A stretch of 64,000 bases of DNA, taken from the NCBI GenBank assembly GCA_041398245.1, contig JAWKVC010000005.1, positions 1 to 64,000 on the forward strand, given 5' to 3'. Source of the DNA: UBA7672 sp041398245. GTDB lineage: Bacteria > Pseudomonadota > Alphaproteobacteria > Caulobacterales > Hyphomonadaceae. A program made the translations under genes and the position numbers. Below, one piece after another: positions 33,794 to 44,100 of this stretch. Within the stretch, counting starts at the first letter, position 1. Every line of letters starts with the position of its first letter. Under the pieces are notes generated by a model. That model did no database searches. It worked only from the letters and a program-made list of their open reading frames with translations, and had not been told where the DNA came from.

Positions 33794-35524
33794 ATGAGCT
33801 TTTCAGAGATCACTGCTGACGATTTTGCGCGCCGCTTTGCGATGCGCGGCGCAAAAATCATGTGGCTTCTAGGAGCGGGCGCGTCCGCATCCGCCGGCAT
33901 CCCCACCGCTAGCGACATGATCTGGGACTTCAAGCAACAACTCTACGTCACGCAACGGCGTGTTGCTCCTGGGACCGTCCGTGACTTGACCAATCCGGCG
34001 GTGAGAGCTCAGCTTCAGAACTTCATTGACGCCAGCGGGAATTACCCCGCGCCTGGACATGTCGATGAGTATGCTGCTCTGTTCGAGGCTGCCTATCCGA
34101 ACGAACGGGATCGCCGCACCTATATCGACGCCAGGATCTCCCGGGGCAAGCCATCCTACGGTCACCTCGCCTTGGCGACGCTGATGCGCGCCAAGCGCCT
34201 CAATCTGGTCTGGACGACAAATTTCGACGCTCTCATCGCTGACGCCTGCGCGCGCATCTACGGCAGCACAAAAGACCTCACGACTGCGGCGCTCGACGCC
34301 CCCGATGTCGGCCTTGAGGCCATGGCACAGGGGCAATGGCCGATCGAGATGAAGCTGCACGGCGACTTCAGGTCGAGGCGGCTGAAGAACACCTCGGACG
34401 AACTGCTTACCCAGGACGTGAAGCTCCGGCAGAGTCTTGTTGAAGCCGCAAAACGCTTCGGCCTTGTGATCGCCGGATACAGCGGTCGCGACGACTCGAT
34501 CATGGATACCCTGCGTGAAGCCGTGCGTCAGGGCGGCAGCTTCCCCGCCGGGCTGTTCTGGCTGCATCGTGGCGAGGGGGATCCGCCGGCCGCCGTGCCG
34601 GACCTGCTGACGCAGGCCGCTGCCGCGGGCATTGATGGCGGACTGGTCCGGGTCGAGAACTTCGATGAGGCTTTGCGAGATCTTGTCCGCATCCTGCCGG
34701 ACCTCGACACGACGGAACTGGACAAGTTTGGCGCTGAACGTTCGATCTGGAGCCCGTCCCCTAAGCCGGCCGGAAAGTCGAGCTATCCTGTCCTTCGCCT
34801 GAACGCCGTCCCCGTTGTGACCTCGCCCGTCAGCTGTCTTCGCGTCGATTGCGATATCGGGGGGCATGCCGACATAACAGCGGCAATTGCCGCCGCTGGT
34901 GTCGATATCCTCGCCACGCGCTCGCGCCGCGGCGTGCTTGCCTTCGGAACGGAGGGCGACATTCGGCGCGCGTTTGGCCCGTTCAACATCCGCACGATTG
35001 ACCTGCACTCGATCGAGCCTCGCCGGCTGCGGTACGACTCCCAGGAGAGGGGATTGCTCAAGAGCGCCCTGTCGCGGGCGCTCGCACGGCACCACGGGCT
35101 CGAGCTGTTGCATCGCCGCAGTAGGGACATTCTCTATCCCCGCAATCCCGATGACGCCAAGCTGAAGCAGCTGCGCGAAGTCGCCGGCACGCTGGGCGGA
35201 AAATTGTCGGCGCCAGCCAACGTGTCCTGGCGCGAAGGCGTCATGCTCCAGCTCGAATGGGCGGACGAAAGGCTGTGGCTGGTGATCGATCCGCGCCCGA
35301 TCGCGCTGAACATCACGGAGGAAGGCCGGGCCGCTGCGGCCGCTTTCATCAAGGAGAAGACCTTCAATCGCTACAACGAGAGGGCCAACGGGCTCATCAG
35401 CTTCTGGTCAACGTTTCTCGCCGCCTCGGGCGCGAGCCTGCGCGCTCTCAATCTCACAACCGGCGTCGATGCGGTGTTCGTTCTCAGCCCGGAAAATGCA
35501 TTCTCAGGACGGCTCAGCCCATGA
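33794..35524 (+). CDS. SIR2-APAZ protein of a SPARSA short-Argonaute system
   Basis: NADase effector partner of a short prokaryotic Argonaute, 576 residues. The N-terminal SIR2-like domain has the nucleotide loop MWLLGAGASASAGIPTASD, the WTTNFDALIADA box and MKLHGDF with the probable catalytic His. From about residue 320 the sequence changes to an APAZ-like region (YPVLRLNAVPVVTSP and on), which in these systems stands in for Argonaute's N-domain. It overlaps the Argonaute gene by four bases (ATGA). In studied SPARSA systems, guide-directed target recognition triggers NAD depletion and cell death on phage or plasmid invasion. Confidence 0.87.
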   Translation: MSFSEITADDFARRFAMRGAKIMWLLGAGASASAGIPTASDMIWDFKQQLYVTQRRVAPGTVRDLTNPAVRAQLQNFIDASGNYPAPGHVDEYAALFEAAYPNERDRRTYIDARISRGKPSYGHLALATLMRAKRLNLVWTTNFDALIADACARIYGSTKDLTTAALDAPDVGLEAMAQGQWPIEMKLHGDFRSRRLKNTSDELLTQDVKLRQSLVEAAKRFGLVIAGYSGRDDSIMDTLREAVRQGGSFPAGLFWLHRGEGDPPAAVPDLLTQAAAAGIDGGLVRVENFDEALRDLVRILPDLDTTELDKFGAERSIWSPSPKPAGKSSYPVLRLNAVPVVTSPVSCLRVDCDIGGHADITAAIAAAGVDILATRSRRGVLAFGTEGDIRRAFGPFNIRTIDLHSIEPRRLRYDSQERGLLKSALSRALARHHGLELLHRRSRDILYPRNPDDAKLKQLREVAGTLGGKLSAPANVSWREGVMLQLEWADERLWLVIDPRPIALNITEEGRAAAAAFIKEKTFNRYNERANGLISFWSTFLAASGASLRALNLTTGVDAVFVLSPENAFSGRLSP

Positions 35525-36954
35525 CGTCTTCGCTCGCGCGTCACATCAAGCTCGTAGAACCCAAGCTGTCGTTCCATTCCGAACGGGCTTCGGATGTTCA
35601 TCTGCATCCCCTAGAAGGCCTGATCGAGTTCGGACCCTATTCCCGCCAGCTCGTTCCATCGCCCATCCGCATTGCCACGATCGCGCCGTTTGGCGAGAGC
35701 AGGCGGCTGAATGGCTTTCTGCGTGAGCTGAAGGAGAAGCAGACGCCGAAGGAGAGGAAGGAATACCTCCCCGACTGGCCCGGCTTCGAGAATGTCTTCA
35801 AGGTTCAGGTCGTGCCGGCTAACGAGTCCTGCAGGGTCGAACTCGACAAGGAGTTTGAGGCAGAAATCGAGATGTCGAACGCGCCGCATGTTACGCTGTC
35901 AGACCGCCTGCTGCGGGAGCTCCAGAACCTGCAGGCGCGCCGCTCTGAGTTCGACGTCGTGTTCGTCTACCTGCCCACGCGCTGGAGCAGGGGGTTCAAG
36001 GGCACGGAGTTCGATGATTTCGATCTCCATGACCACCTCAAGGCCGTGACCGCGACGCGCGCCGTTCCGCTGCAGATCGTCCTTGAACACAGCGCAGTGT
36101 CATACAGTTGCCGGGCAAGCGTCATGTGGCGCATCGGCCTTGCGATCTACGCCAAGGCTGGCGGTGTCCCGTGGAAACTTGCTGAGACCGACCCGGAGAC
36201 GGCCTACATCGGAATTTCCTACGCCGTCCGGGCAGAACCATCTGCGGCGGGCGCTCGCTTCGTCACCTGCTGCAGCCAAGTGTTTGACGCAGACGGCTCG
36301 GGCCTCGAGTTCGTAGCTTACGATGCGCGCGAGGTCGAAGTGCTTCGCGACAACCCCTATCTGTCACGAGCCGAGATGTTCCGCGTCATGACGCGCTCGC
36401 TCGATCTCTATCGCAGACGCCACGCAGGGCGATCTCCTCTGCGGATGGTCGTTCACAAGTCGACGGAATTCAAAAAGGAAGAAATCGAAGGATGCATGGA
36501 GGCTCTTCATCTGTGTGAGTCCGTCGATCTGCTGCAGATCGTCGACAATGTGCCGTGGCGCGGTGTGAAGATCGATCCGCCCGTCAGCAAAGCAGCGGGA
36601 GCGAAGGCCATCGCCGCACGATACCCCGTCGAACGCGGTACGCTCCTAGAGATCAGCCCCCGAGATTGTCTGCTCTGGCTTCACGGGGATGTGCGCGGGA
36701 TCGCCGGTTCAAATCCCTATTTCCAAGGAAAGAAGGGAACGCCGCGGCCTATACGGCTAGTTCGGCATGCCGGTCACGGCCCCTGGGACGACAACGCGCG
36801 CTCGGCGCTGGCTCTTTCAAAGATGAACTGGAACAACGACTCGCTCTATGATCCATCGCCAGTGACCATGAGCTTCGCCCGCGTTCTGGCGCGTGTAGTT
36901 AAGCGCATGCCAATCCTGGGCAGCGCTCCGTATCAAGTTCGCTTCTTCATGTGA
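35521..36954 (+). CDS. short prokaryotic Argonaute (MID-PIWI) of a SPARSA system
   Basis: Short Argonaute of 477 residues with MID and PIWI domains only. The MID-like part includes FDVVFVYLPTRWSRGFKG and VPLQIVLEHSA. The PIWI part includes WRIGLAIYAKAGGVPWKLAE, TAYIGISYAVRAE, then LRMVVHKSTEFKKEEIEG, and ends PVTMSFARVLARVVKRMP with a terminal YQVRFFM. The catalytic Asp residues of slicing Argonautes are not evident, as usual in short pAgos. The ATG overlaps the SIR2-APAZ stop. It would bind an RNA guide and detect DNA targets. Confidence 0.85.
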   Translation: MTSSLARHIKLVEPKLSFHSERASDVHLHPLEGLIEFGPYSRQLVPSPIRIATIAPFGESRRLNGFLRELKEKQTPKERKEYLPDWPGFENVFKVQVVPANESCRVELDKEFEAEIEMSNAPHVTLSDRLLRELQNLQARRSEFDVVFVYLPTRWSRGFKGTEFDDFDLHDHLKAVTATRAVPLQIVLEHSAVSYSCRASVMWRIGLAIYAKAGGVPWKLAETDPETAYIGISYAVRAEPSAAGARFVTCCSQVFDADGSGLEFVAYDAREVEVLRDNPYLSRAEMFRVMTRSLDLYRRRHAGRSPLRMVVHKSTEFKKEEIEGCMEALHLCESVDLLQIVDNVPWRGVKIDPPVSKAAGAKAIAARYPVERGTLLEISPRDCLLWLHGDVRGIAGSNPYFQGKKGTPRPIRLVRHAGHGPWDDNARSALALSKMNWNNDSLYDPSPVTMSFARVLARVVKRMPILGSAPYQVRFFM

Positions 36955-37437
36955 ATGCGGTGCTCGTTCTTGCGGTTTCGTGGATGACGCAAGAGTCGTC
37001 GGCCGAGCCTCAGCGATTAAGAAATTACGCGCGGTTTGAGTGCGTCTAGATGGGCCTGCCGTTTTGCGTCTACCGACATTGTCGAGCCGGACATACTTCA
37101 TAGATCCTGTTCGAATCGGCCCTTGAAACGTGGCATTCACAGACACGCGGTGCGGACCCGCCGCTGCGCCGGGTATCTCAGGCGCTCGATGTCTGCGCGG
37201 CTGTTGTCGACATCTTCCTTTGCGCTGCCGACCGCAAGACGTTGGGATTGGTTGCCGCCGCACCCAGGCGGCGAGGCCGTGCGCGCTGTGATCCATCGCC
37301 TGCCGCGCCCGCCGTTCAAGGGACGCTGTGCTCTCCGCCCTTGAGCGGCAGGCTCAACCGGCAGGCGTTGTCGAGCGGGGTCGCGCAAGCGGCCCCGGCT
37401 CCGCATTCTGCCGCCGGGAAGCTCTTTGGAGCGTCCC
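36955..37437. promoter_or_regulatory. 483-base control region upstream of parB with inverted repeat
   Basis: No convincing gene lies here. An inverted repeat pairs GCCGTTCAAGGG (37311-37322) with CCCTTGAGCGGC (37338-37349), 11 of 12 positions, across a 15-base loop. Just upstream is GTGATCCATCGCC, similar to a segment in the palindrome near the relaxase. Related CAAGGG/CCCTTG arms recur upstream of ssb and near the relaxase. These may be binding sites for a shared regulator, possibly ParB. Confidence 0.45.
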
Positions 37438-39372
37438 ATGTCTCTTCAATCGTCATCAATTCAATTGATCCCCCTCAACAAACTTGTCGCTTCCCCACGG
37501 AACGTTCGCAGGAAAGACCGTAAGCCGGACATTGACGCCCTGGCGGCGTCGATCGCGTCGCGCGGTCTGCTCCAGAACCTCTGCGTCGTCCCTTCTTCCG
37601 AAGGCACGTTCGAAGTCGATGCCGGAGGGCGTAGACTCGCTGCGCTCAAGAAGCTTGCGCGCGACAAGGTCATCGCCAGGGACTTCCTCGTGCCGTGCAA
37701 CGTTGTGGCATTGGAAGAGGGGCGGGAAGTCTCCCTCATGGAGAACATCCATCGCAACGAAATGGACGCGATCGACGAAGTCGATGCGTTCGCGGCGCTG
37801 GTAGCTGAAGGCAAATCCCCCGACGAGGTTGCCAATTGTTTCGGTGTGACCCGCCGGCATGTCGATCAGCGGCTCGCTCTGTCCGGGTTGGCGCCGAAGA
37901 TCAAAGCAGCCTGGAAGAAGGGCGATGTCACGCTCGATGTGGCGCGCGCCTTCTGCCTGGTGGAGGATCACGGTCAGCAAGAGGCCGTCTACCGCAGCAT
38001 GGGAAAGCCGATCACGCACGCGGGCTCCGTTCGCGCCCGGCTAATGGATGGCCGGGTTCGTACCGCAGACCGTCTCGCCGTATTCGTTGGCCTCGATGCC
38101 TACGAGGCTTCGGGCGGGAAACTCGTGCGCGACCTCTTCGACGCTGACGCCGTCTTCATCGACAACCCGGCGCTTCTTACCAAGCTTGCTGAAGACAAGC
38201 TTGAAGATTCGCGTGCGTCTTGGCTGAAGGACGCGTGGAGCTGGGTTGAAGTCCATTTGGGCGAAGGTCGGGGAACAGGGCTGTCCTCAGTCCGGTTTCA
38301 TCCTGAATGGCGTGATCCTACGCTCGAAGAACAAGCGGAGCTTGATAGGATTTCTGGTGAGATCGAGAAGCTCGACGCCGAACTCGATGCGTCGTCGATC
38401 GACGACGATCCACGGTGGTCGATACGTGATGATCTCGAGGCAACCTACGAGCTCGTTCGTCAGGCCGGTCGTTACTGGAGTCTCGAGGTGAAGCAACTCG
38501 CCGGGGTAGTTCTGTCGGTTGATCGCGACGGCTCGATCTCGGCAAGCGAGGGACTCGTTCGCAACGAAGACGAGAATCGCGCCAAAGCCTTCCTGAAGCA
38601 ACGCAGGGCAGGAGATGATGGCGCCGAAAGCATTGCTAGCTCGGAGGACGTGGCGCCGACGCGCGTCAGCGCTTTGCCGAAAGCAGTGAACAGGGACCTC
38701 ACATTGGCGCGAACGCGAGCGGTGAGATTGGCTCTGTCAGGCGACCCAGATATCGCGCTGGCCGTTTGCGTAGCGACCATGGCGCTTCGCGCAGTTCACC
38801 ATTCCGAGATGATCGGCGTCTCCATCAATGCGCAGCTCAGGCAAGTCGATGAATTGCCCGCGCTGCAGGATGCGTGGGCGGAGATGGAAGGGCGTCTCCC
38901 GGCGGATGAAATCGAGTTGCTCGACTGGGCGCTCGGTCTTTCCAGAGAGAGGCTGCTGGCTGTTCTTGCCATCCTTGTCGCCGTTTCGGTTGACCTGGCT
39001 CACGAGGACACTTCCCCGGCGGACCTCAGGAAGCAGGTCATAGCCGATCGGCTTGCCCAGCACTTGGACATCGACATGCGGGCCTTCTGGACTGCTGGAA
39101 TCGATTTCTGGGTCCGGTTGCCAAAATCGACCCTGCTTGCGTCGGTGTCAGATGCCCCCGGTATGGCAGAGCGCAGCAGCAGGGCGCGCGAGGATGCGCT
39201 CAAGGCGCATGCAAAACTCCGCAAGGACGAGCTTGCGGCCAAGGTCGCCACGCTCTTCGAAGGAAGTGGATACCTGCCGGAAATTCTCGTCACTCCGGTG
39301 GCGGCAGGATCGCTCGAACTGACGGAGAAAGGTCTTTCCACAATTAAGCCGCCGGCGGTGGCTGCAGAGTAA
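37438..39372 (+). CDS. parB: ParB/RepB-family partition protein of the ICE
   Basis: Large ParB-like protein, 644 residues. The ParB N-terminal nuclease-fold domain is clear: IPLNKLVASPRNVRR, VDAGGRRLAALKKL and SLMENIHRNEMDAIDEVDAF (box II). The HTH follows: DEVANCFGVTRRHVDQRLAL. The remaining 450 residues are helical and not recognised, as is usual for the long ParB proteins of alphaproteobacterial plasmids and ICEs. I start at MSLQSSS (37438); a TTG four codons upstream is less likely. No parA is adjacent, so it may serve as a DNA-binding regulator or nuclease-fold protein rather than in classical partition. Confidence 0.88.
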   Translation: MSLQSSSIQLIPLNKLVASPRNVRRKDRKPDIDALAASIASRGLLQNLCVVPSSEGTFEVDAGGRRLAALKKLARDKVIARDFLVPCNVVALEEGREVSLMENIHRNEMDAIDEVDAFAALVAEGKSPDEVANCFGVTRRHVDQRLALSGLAPKIKAAWKKGDVTLDVARAFCLVEDHGQQEAVYRSMGKPITHAGSVRARLMDGRVRTADRLAVFVGLDAYEASGGKLVRDLFDADAVFIDNPALLTKLAEDKLEDSRASWLKDAWSWVEVHLGEGRGTGLSSVRFHPEWRDPTLEEQAELDRISGEIEKLDAELDASSIDDDPRWSIRDDLEATYELVRQAGRYWSLEVKQLAGVVLSVDRDGSISASEGLVRNEDENRAKAFLKQRRAGDDGAESIASSEDVAPTRVSALPKAVNRDLTLARTRAVRLALSGDPDIALAVCVATMALRAVHHSEMIGVSINAQLRQVDELPALQDAWAEMEGRLPADEIELLDWALGLSRERLLAVLAILVAVSVDLAHEDTSPADLRKQVIADRLAQHLDIDMRAFWTAGIDFWVRLPKSTLLASVSDAPGMAERSSRAREDALKAHAKLRKDELAAKVATLFEGSGYLPEILVTPVAAGSLELTEKGLSTIKPPAVAAE

Positions 39373-39383
39373 TGCTGTGCATC

Positions 39384-39415
39384 GGCCTCACGCGGATTGC
39401 GGCTCGCGTGAGGCC
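39384..39415 (+). terminator. hairpin downstream of parB
   Basis: GGCCTCACGCG at 39384-39394 pairs perfectly with CGCGTGAGGCC at 39405-39415 across a 10-base loop, 11 bases after the parB stop. No T-run follows, so it may be an mRNA-end stabiliser or a bidirectional terminator against the convergent gene. Confidence 0.55.
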
Positions 39416-39640
39416 AACCGCCGCTATCGAGCCGATAGGTGGAGTTGTTCAACGTGCGCGCAGCCATTCATAAGTGCATAGGTCAGCACTTCTTCGGGCG
39501 GCGGTTTGGCGTTGCCAGCTAGGACAACTTCAATACGGACGGCGCGGCCGAAACCGCCCTCTACGCCGAGCGTCTTCAAGAAACGGCTGCGCCCAACATC
39601 CCTGTCTCCGTTCGTCGACAGATCAACCCACTTGCTCTCG

Positions 39641-41023
39641 TCAACCCCGGCTCGTCAGTTGACGGGATATCGCTCGGATCAACAGGAGAAATCTACGCAA
39701 GTGGTCGATCGCATCAGACGGTGGTTGCAGCACGGGTCGCTGGATCAAGAGTAGTTTCGCGGCCAGACTGGGCCGCCCGGCGATTGTGGCGCCTTTCACA
39801 ACGCACTCCTGCAGGCTGGTCTTCGACATCAGGTGATGTACGCCTTCCCACCTGGAAGGCGCGACGGAGTGCTTTGCGATCGTCTCGACCACCCATCCAT
39901 CGTACTCCTCGCCATGCTCTCGATCTCGCCCGAGATAGAACAGGACTTCGATGTCAGACTGCTCCTCCAGCGTCAGGCCATTGGTGATTGCATCGTTCAA
40001 CTCCTTCGTGTTGCGACGATGGTCCTCCATCGCCTTCGGATCTCGCTCGAAAAAGTCGAGTCCGAGGTGCTTCGGATTGGCCAGTCTTGTCGGATTTCGT
40101 TTCGCCCATTCTCCGATCGCAAAAAGAGCCTTGTCGTCACTGATGTGAAGCAGTGGGGTTTCAATGTTCACAAGGACCGCGAGTTCGCGGGATTTTTTGA
40201 TCTTGTCCACGGCCATCGAGAACTTTCGGCTGCCGAGGCCAAAGCGAGTCTGCACAGCTGCCTTCCTCTGCAGAAATGTCGGCTCCACCCAGCTGGCGTG
40301 TGGGCCCAGCATTGCCGCGATAATCTTGAGGTCCGACCGCGAGCATTCGTTCGTGAACGTTCCGGACGAACGCTCGCGCTCGTAGTCGAGTATGCGATAC
40401 TTCAAGCGTTCAAGTACGCCCTTCAACGTTACAAGGCTTGTCCGGATGTGTGGAAGGTTGACGATTGCGATCCCTGCCATGCTCCGCTTGCCGTTCGCAT
40501 TCTTCGCGTACCGAAGCTCCTGGCCGTCCTGGTCGATCTTTGCGAGGCTGATGACGAATGGCTTAAGCTGGGTGACAAGGGACCGGATTTCCTCGTCGCC
40601 AATGCGCGCCGATTCGAGATGGCTCAGGTGAGATAGAATGTCATGGTTTTGCCGATGAACATGGACAGCTCCCATCCGATTCAATCGCCCTATCGCAAAT
40701 TTCAACGAAAGCTCAATCGCATGGCGGGCGTTGTAGAGTATGGGCATCGCTAGGGTATCGCGACTCCCGATCATCTTTTTGTCGAGGAGGGCTGAAACGA
40801 TTTCGACGGCAGCTTCCATGTATCCATCCACGTAGTTCTGCTCGTCACCCTGGCTCCCGACGCAGGCGTTCCATTCGGGCTCATGGATCACTTCGAAGAA
40901 CGGATCTGTCGCTGGCGCGACGTTGGTCGCTGCTGCCAAAGCCAAGGTGTCCCCTCCCGCCGCGTGGCCGCGCGTCCGATCGAATGCGGGCTCGCTGGCC
41001 AGGCTAAGACGATATTCGAGCAC
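39641..41023 (-). CDS. uncharacterised protein with HEPN-like helical segment
   Basis: A 460-residue cytoplasmic protein that I do not recognise as a named family. Around residue 95 a helix reads ILYNARHAIELSLKFAIG, followed by HRQNHDILSHLSHLE. Such HAIE-type helices are common in HEPN proteins, so an RNase or an accessory function is possible, but no clear RxxxxH catalytic motif stands out. The rest is mixed helix and strand with no repeats. The start is a GTG at 41023. It is divergent from the STAND gene with 124 bases between, inside the defence block. A defence role is inferred from location only. Confidence 0.6.
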   Translation of the reverse strand: MLEYRLSLASEPAFDRTRGHAAGGDTLALAAATNVAPATDPFFEVIHEPEWNACVGSQGDEQNYVDGYMEAAVEIVSALLDKKMIGSRDTLAMPILYNARHAIELSLKFAIGRLNRMGAVHVHRQNHDILSHLSHLESARIGDEEIRSLVTQLKPFVISLAKIDQDGQELRYAKNANGKRSMAGIAIVNLPHIRTSLVTLKGVLERLKYRILDYERERSSGTFTNECSRSDLKIIAAMLGPHASWVEPTFLQRKAAVQTRFGLGSRKFSMAVDKIKKSRELAVLVNIETPLLHISDDKALFAIGEWAKRNPTRLANPKHLGLDFFERDPKAMEDHRRNTKELNDAITNGLTLEEQSDIEVLFYLGRDREHGEEYDGWVVETIAKHSVAPSRWEGVHHLMSKTSLQECVVKGATIAGRPSLAAKLLLIQRPVLQPPSDAIDHLRRFLLLIRAISRQLTSRG

Positions 41024-41147
41024 TGCGAACCCGTCGACTTTCCGAAGGGCTTGTGCGATCCCGGAGGGCTAGCATCCGCCTGCTGACGAGACTCGCGGTG
41101 GGTCGAGACTCGGCTCAGAATGGCCCGTTTTTCTACTCGGAGCCGGC

Positions 41148-44100
41148 ATGATCCCTCTTCTGTCAGTCGGAGCGAACGAGATCGCGGCGCTATCCGATGC
41201 CGACCTTCGCGACTTGGTCGCGCTGCTATGCCGTTTCGAGGCGAGAACTGCGGGGTTCTCGGCTACGTGCGTCAGAGCAGGGGGAAATCAGGATGCGCCG
41301 GACGGCGGCCTGGATGTCGTTGTCGAGACGCCGGCCCCTCTGCCGCAGGGCGGCTATCTGGCGCGCTCGCTCGGGGGCTTGCAGGTCAAGAAGCCTGCGC
41401 TGGGTGAGGCTGGCATCGCTAACGAGATGCGCCCGAATGGCGTCCTTAGGCCGTCGATTGTCGAGCTGATTGCGGCCGGCGGCGCGTACCTGATCATAAG
41501 CTCAGGCGCATCCGTCACGAAGTCCGCCCGTGATGATCGCCGCGCGGCGATGCGCAGCGCCGTCTCGGCCGAGGATCCACAAGGGCGGCTCCATCTTGAT
41601 TTTTTGGGGCGCGACGAGATCGCCGCGTGGGCGAACGCACACGCAGGCGCGGTGATGTGGATCAAGAGCCGGCTTGGGGCCGCCCCGAGCGGTTGGAAGA
41701 GCTATGGCCGGTGGTCGCGCGCGCCCGTCAGCGGTGAGCCATTCTTTGCCGACGCCGACACGACGCTGATTGTCGAGGGCGGCGGCGGGGATCGGCAGCT
41801 GCCGCTGATCGAGGGCGTTGAAGTTGTGCGCCAGCGCCTGAGGCAGCGGGGAAGGGTGGCTCGCCTTGTCGGATTGTCCGGGACGGGCAAGACGCGTTTC
41901 GCCGAGGCGTTGTTCGATCCCGGTGTCGGCGCCGACGCGCTGTGTGAAGACGATGTCATCTACGCCGATATTGGCGCCGACCCGCAACCTTCGCCGCTTG
42001 CGCTGATCGAGCAGCTCAAGGCGGCGGTCTCCGAAGTAGTTGTCGTGATCGACAACTGCCCGCCCAATCTGCACAATTCTCTCGCGCAGGCCGTGCATGC
42101 TCACGGCTCTCGGCTGCGTCTCCTGACCATTGAGTATGATGTCCGCGCGGACCAACCGGAGGAGACTGACGTCTTCCGGCTCGTCGGACTGTCTGATGCC
42201 GTTCTGGAGCGGCTTCTCCGGTCCCGCCACGCGCATCTAAGCGACGTCGATCGGCGCCGGCTCGCGGAGATTTCGGACGGCAACGCTCGCGTTGCTCTGG
42301 CGCTGGCCGATGCGATCGGGCGTGATGTCGACGCGTCGGCCCTGACCAACGACGACCTCATCAACCGCCTGTTCCATCAGCGACATGTTCCAGACGCGGC
42401 GCTCCTCGCCGCTGCTCAGACTGTTTCGATGGTTTACAGCTTTGACGGCGAGACGATCACGGTCGACAGCGAGCTCGCAGCCCTGGCACAGCTGGGCAAC
42501 AACACGTCGGCGGATCTGTTCGCGCGCGTCGCCGACCTCGGCGATAGGGATCTGATCCAATCCCGCTCGAAATGGCGGGCCTTCCTTCCGCACCCGCTTG
42601 CCAATCACCTCGCGAAAAAGAAGATCGACCGGACGCCTGATGACGCGCTGCTTGCGTTCGCGGGCTCTGCGCCTGCTCGGCTCGTGACATCCTTCTGCAG
42701 GCGGCTCGGCTATCTTCATGATCACCTCCGGGCCGCGACGCTCAGCGCGCGCCTGATTGGCGAGATGAGGGAAGACGACACGATGTCCCGCGAACGTCTT
42801 GGGTATCTCGCGCCCTCGGCGCCAGAGGCGGCGCTCGGTCGCATTCAGGTCATCCTGCGGAAAGCGGATGGCGAGCATTTCGGCTTCAACGGCAATCTCA
42901 CCGGCCTCATCCACGGGCTCGCATATGAGCCGGTCTGGTTCGAGCGCTGTGTTCAGACGCTGGTGGCGTGGAAGCGGGCCACCAAAACGTCAGGCGGGTG
43001 GCGGGATGGCGACATCTTCCAGGGTCTCTTCTGGCTGCATCTCTCCGGCACCCGCGCCCCGGTCACCCTGCGGATCGAAGTTGCGGAACGCCTGGCGTCA
43101 TCGGATGACCCCGACGACCAAGCTGCGGCGCTCAATGCGCTGCACGAACTCCTGCATTCAGGCCAATTCTCGAGTGGCCGCGAATTCAGCTTCGGGATGC
43201 GCCGCCGCGACTTCGGCTGGCAGCCCACGACCTATGGCGACACAGCGGCTTGGTATGCAGCCGCGATTGCTTTCGCTTGTCGGCTCATCGCGCGCGGCGA
43301 TGACATCGGGCGGCGCGCCCAGGACATGCTTGCCACCGAGCTGCCGTCGCTGCTTGCCGTGCCATTCGTCGCCGAACACGCTTTGGCGGCAGCACGGACA
43401 CTGTTCAGCAAAGGCTATTGGCCGGCCGGCTGGCGCGCGCTTCGCGTCGCTGCGAAGTCCGACGAGGAAGAGCTGGGCGAAGACGTGAGAGCGGAGGTCT
43501 TGGCGCTTCTGTCGGAGCGGGCGCCGGCGACGCTTGAAGATCGCCTCGATGTCGTGGCGGGCGCCGACGAATGGTCCTATCTGGACGTCGCCGACGATGA
43601 CGACGAGGAGGGTGACGGCGCCTCCCAGAGCGCCGCGCCGAATGGCAGCGATGCAGTCAGGCGCTACCATCGCGCAAATGCCGCTGCGGTCGCGCTTGGC
43701 GAGGAGCTTGCCGCTGACCCGGCCACGCTGGAGCGAGTGCTTCCGCGCCTTGCGGCGGGAAGATTCGGGCGGGCGAACCAAGTCGGAACAGGGCTCATGC
43801 AGGGAGCCTCGTCTCCTTCCGCGATGTGGCGTCAATTGGCGCAGGCCTTCAAGGACGTGCCGCGCGACAAGGCGGACGACTCCATGCTGTGCGGGGCGGT
43901 CCGTGCGCTCAGCGCCCGCTCACGCGGGGATGTGGATGCGGTGCTCGATGCCGTAGCTGCTGATCCCGCGCTTGCCCAGCTGTTGCCGACCTTGCAGCGC
44001 TACGCGGGGCTCGACAGCCGCGGGGTCGACCGCCTCGTCGCGGCCCTCGCTGGCGCGATCACACCGGTCCAGCGCTTCCGCGCGCTGATCGGCATCTCCA

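Noticed and set aside
39833..40636. 267-codon plus-strand frame
   Set aside because: Antisense to the HEPN-like gene; composition is shadow-like.
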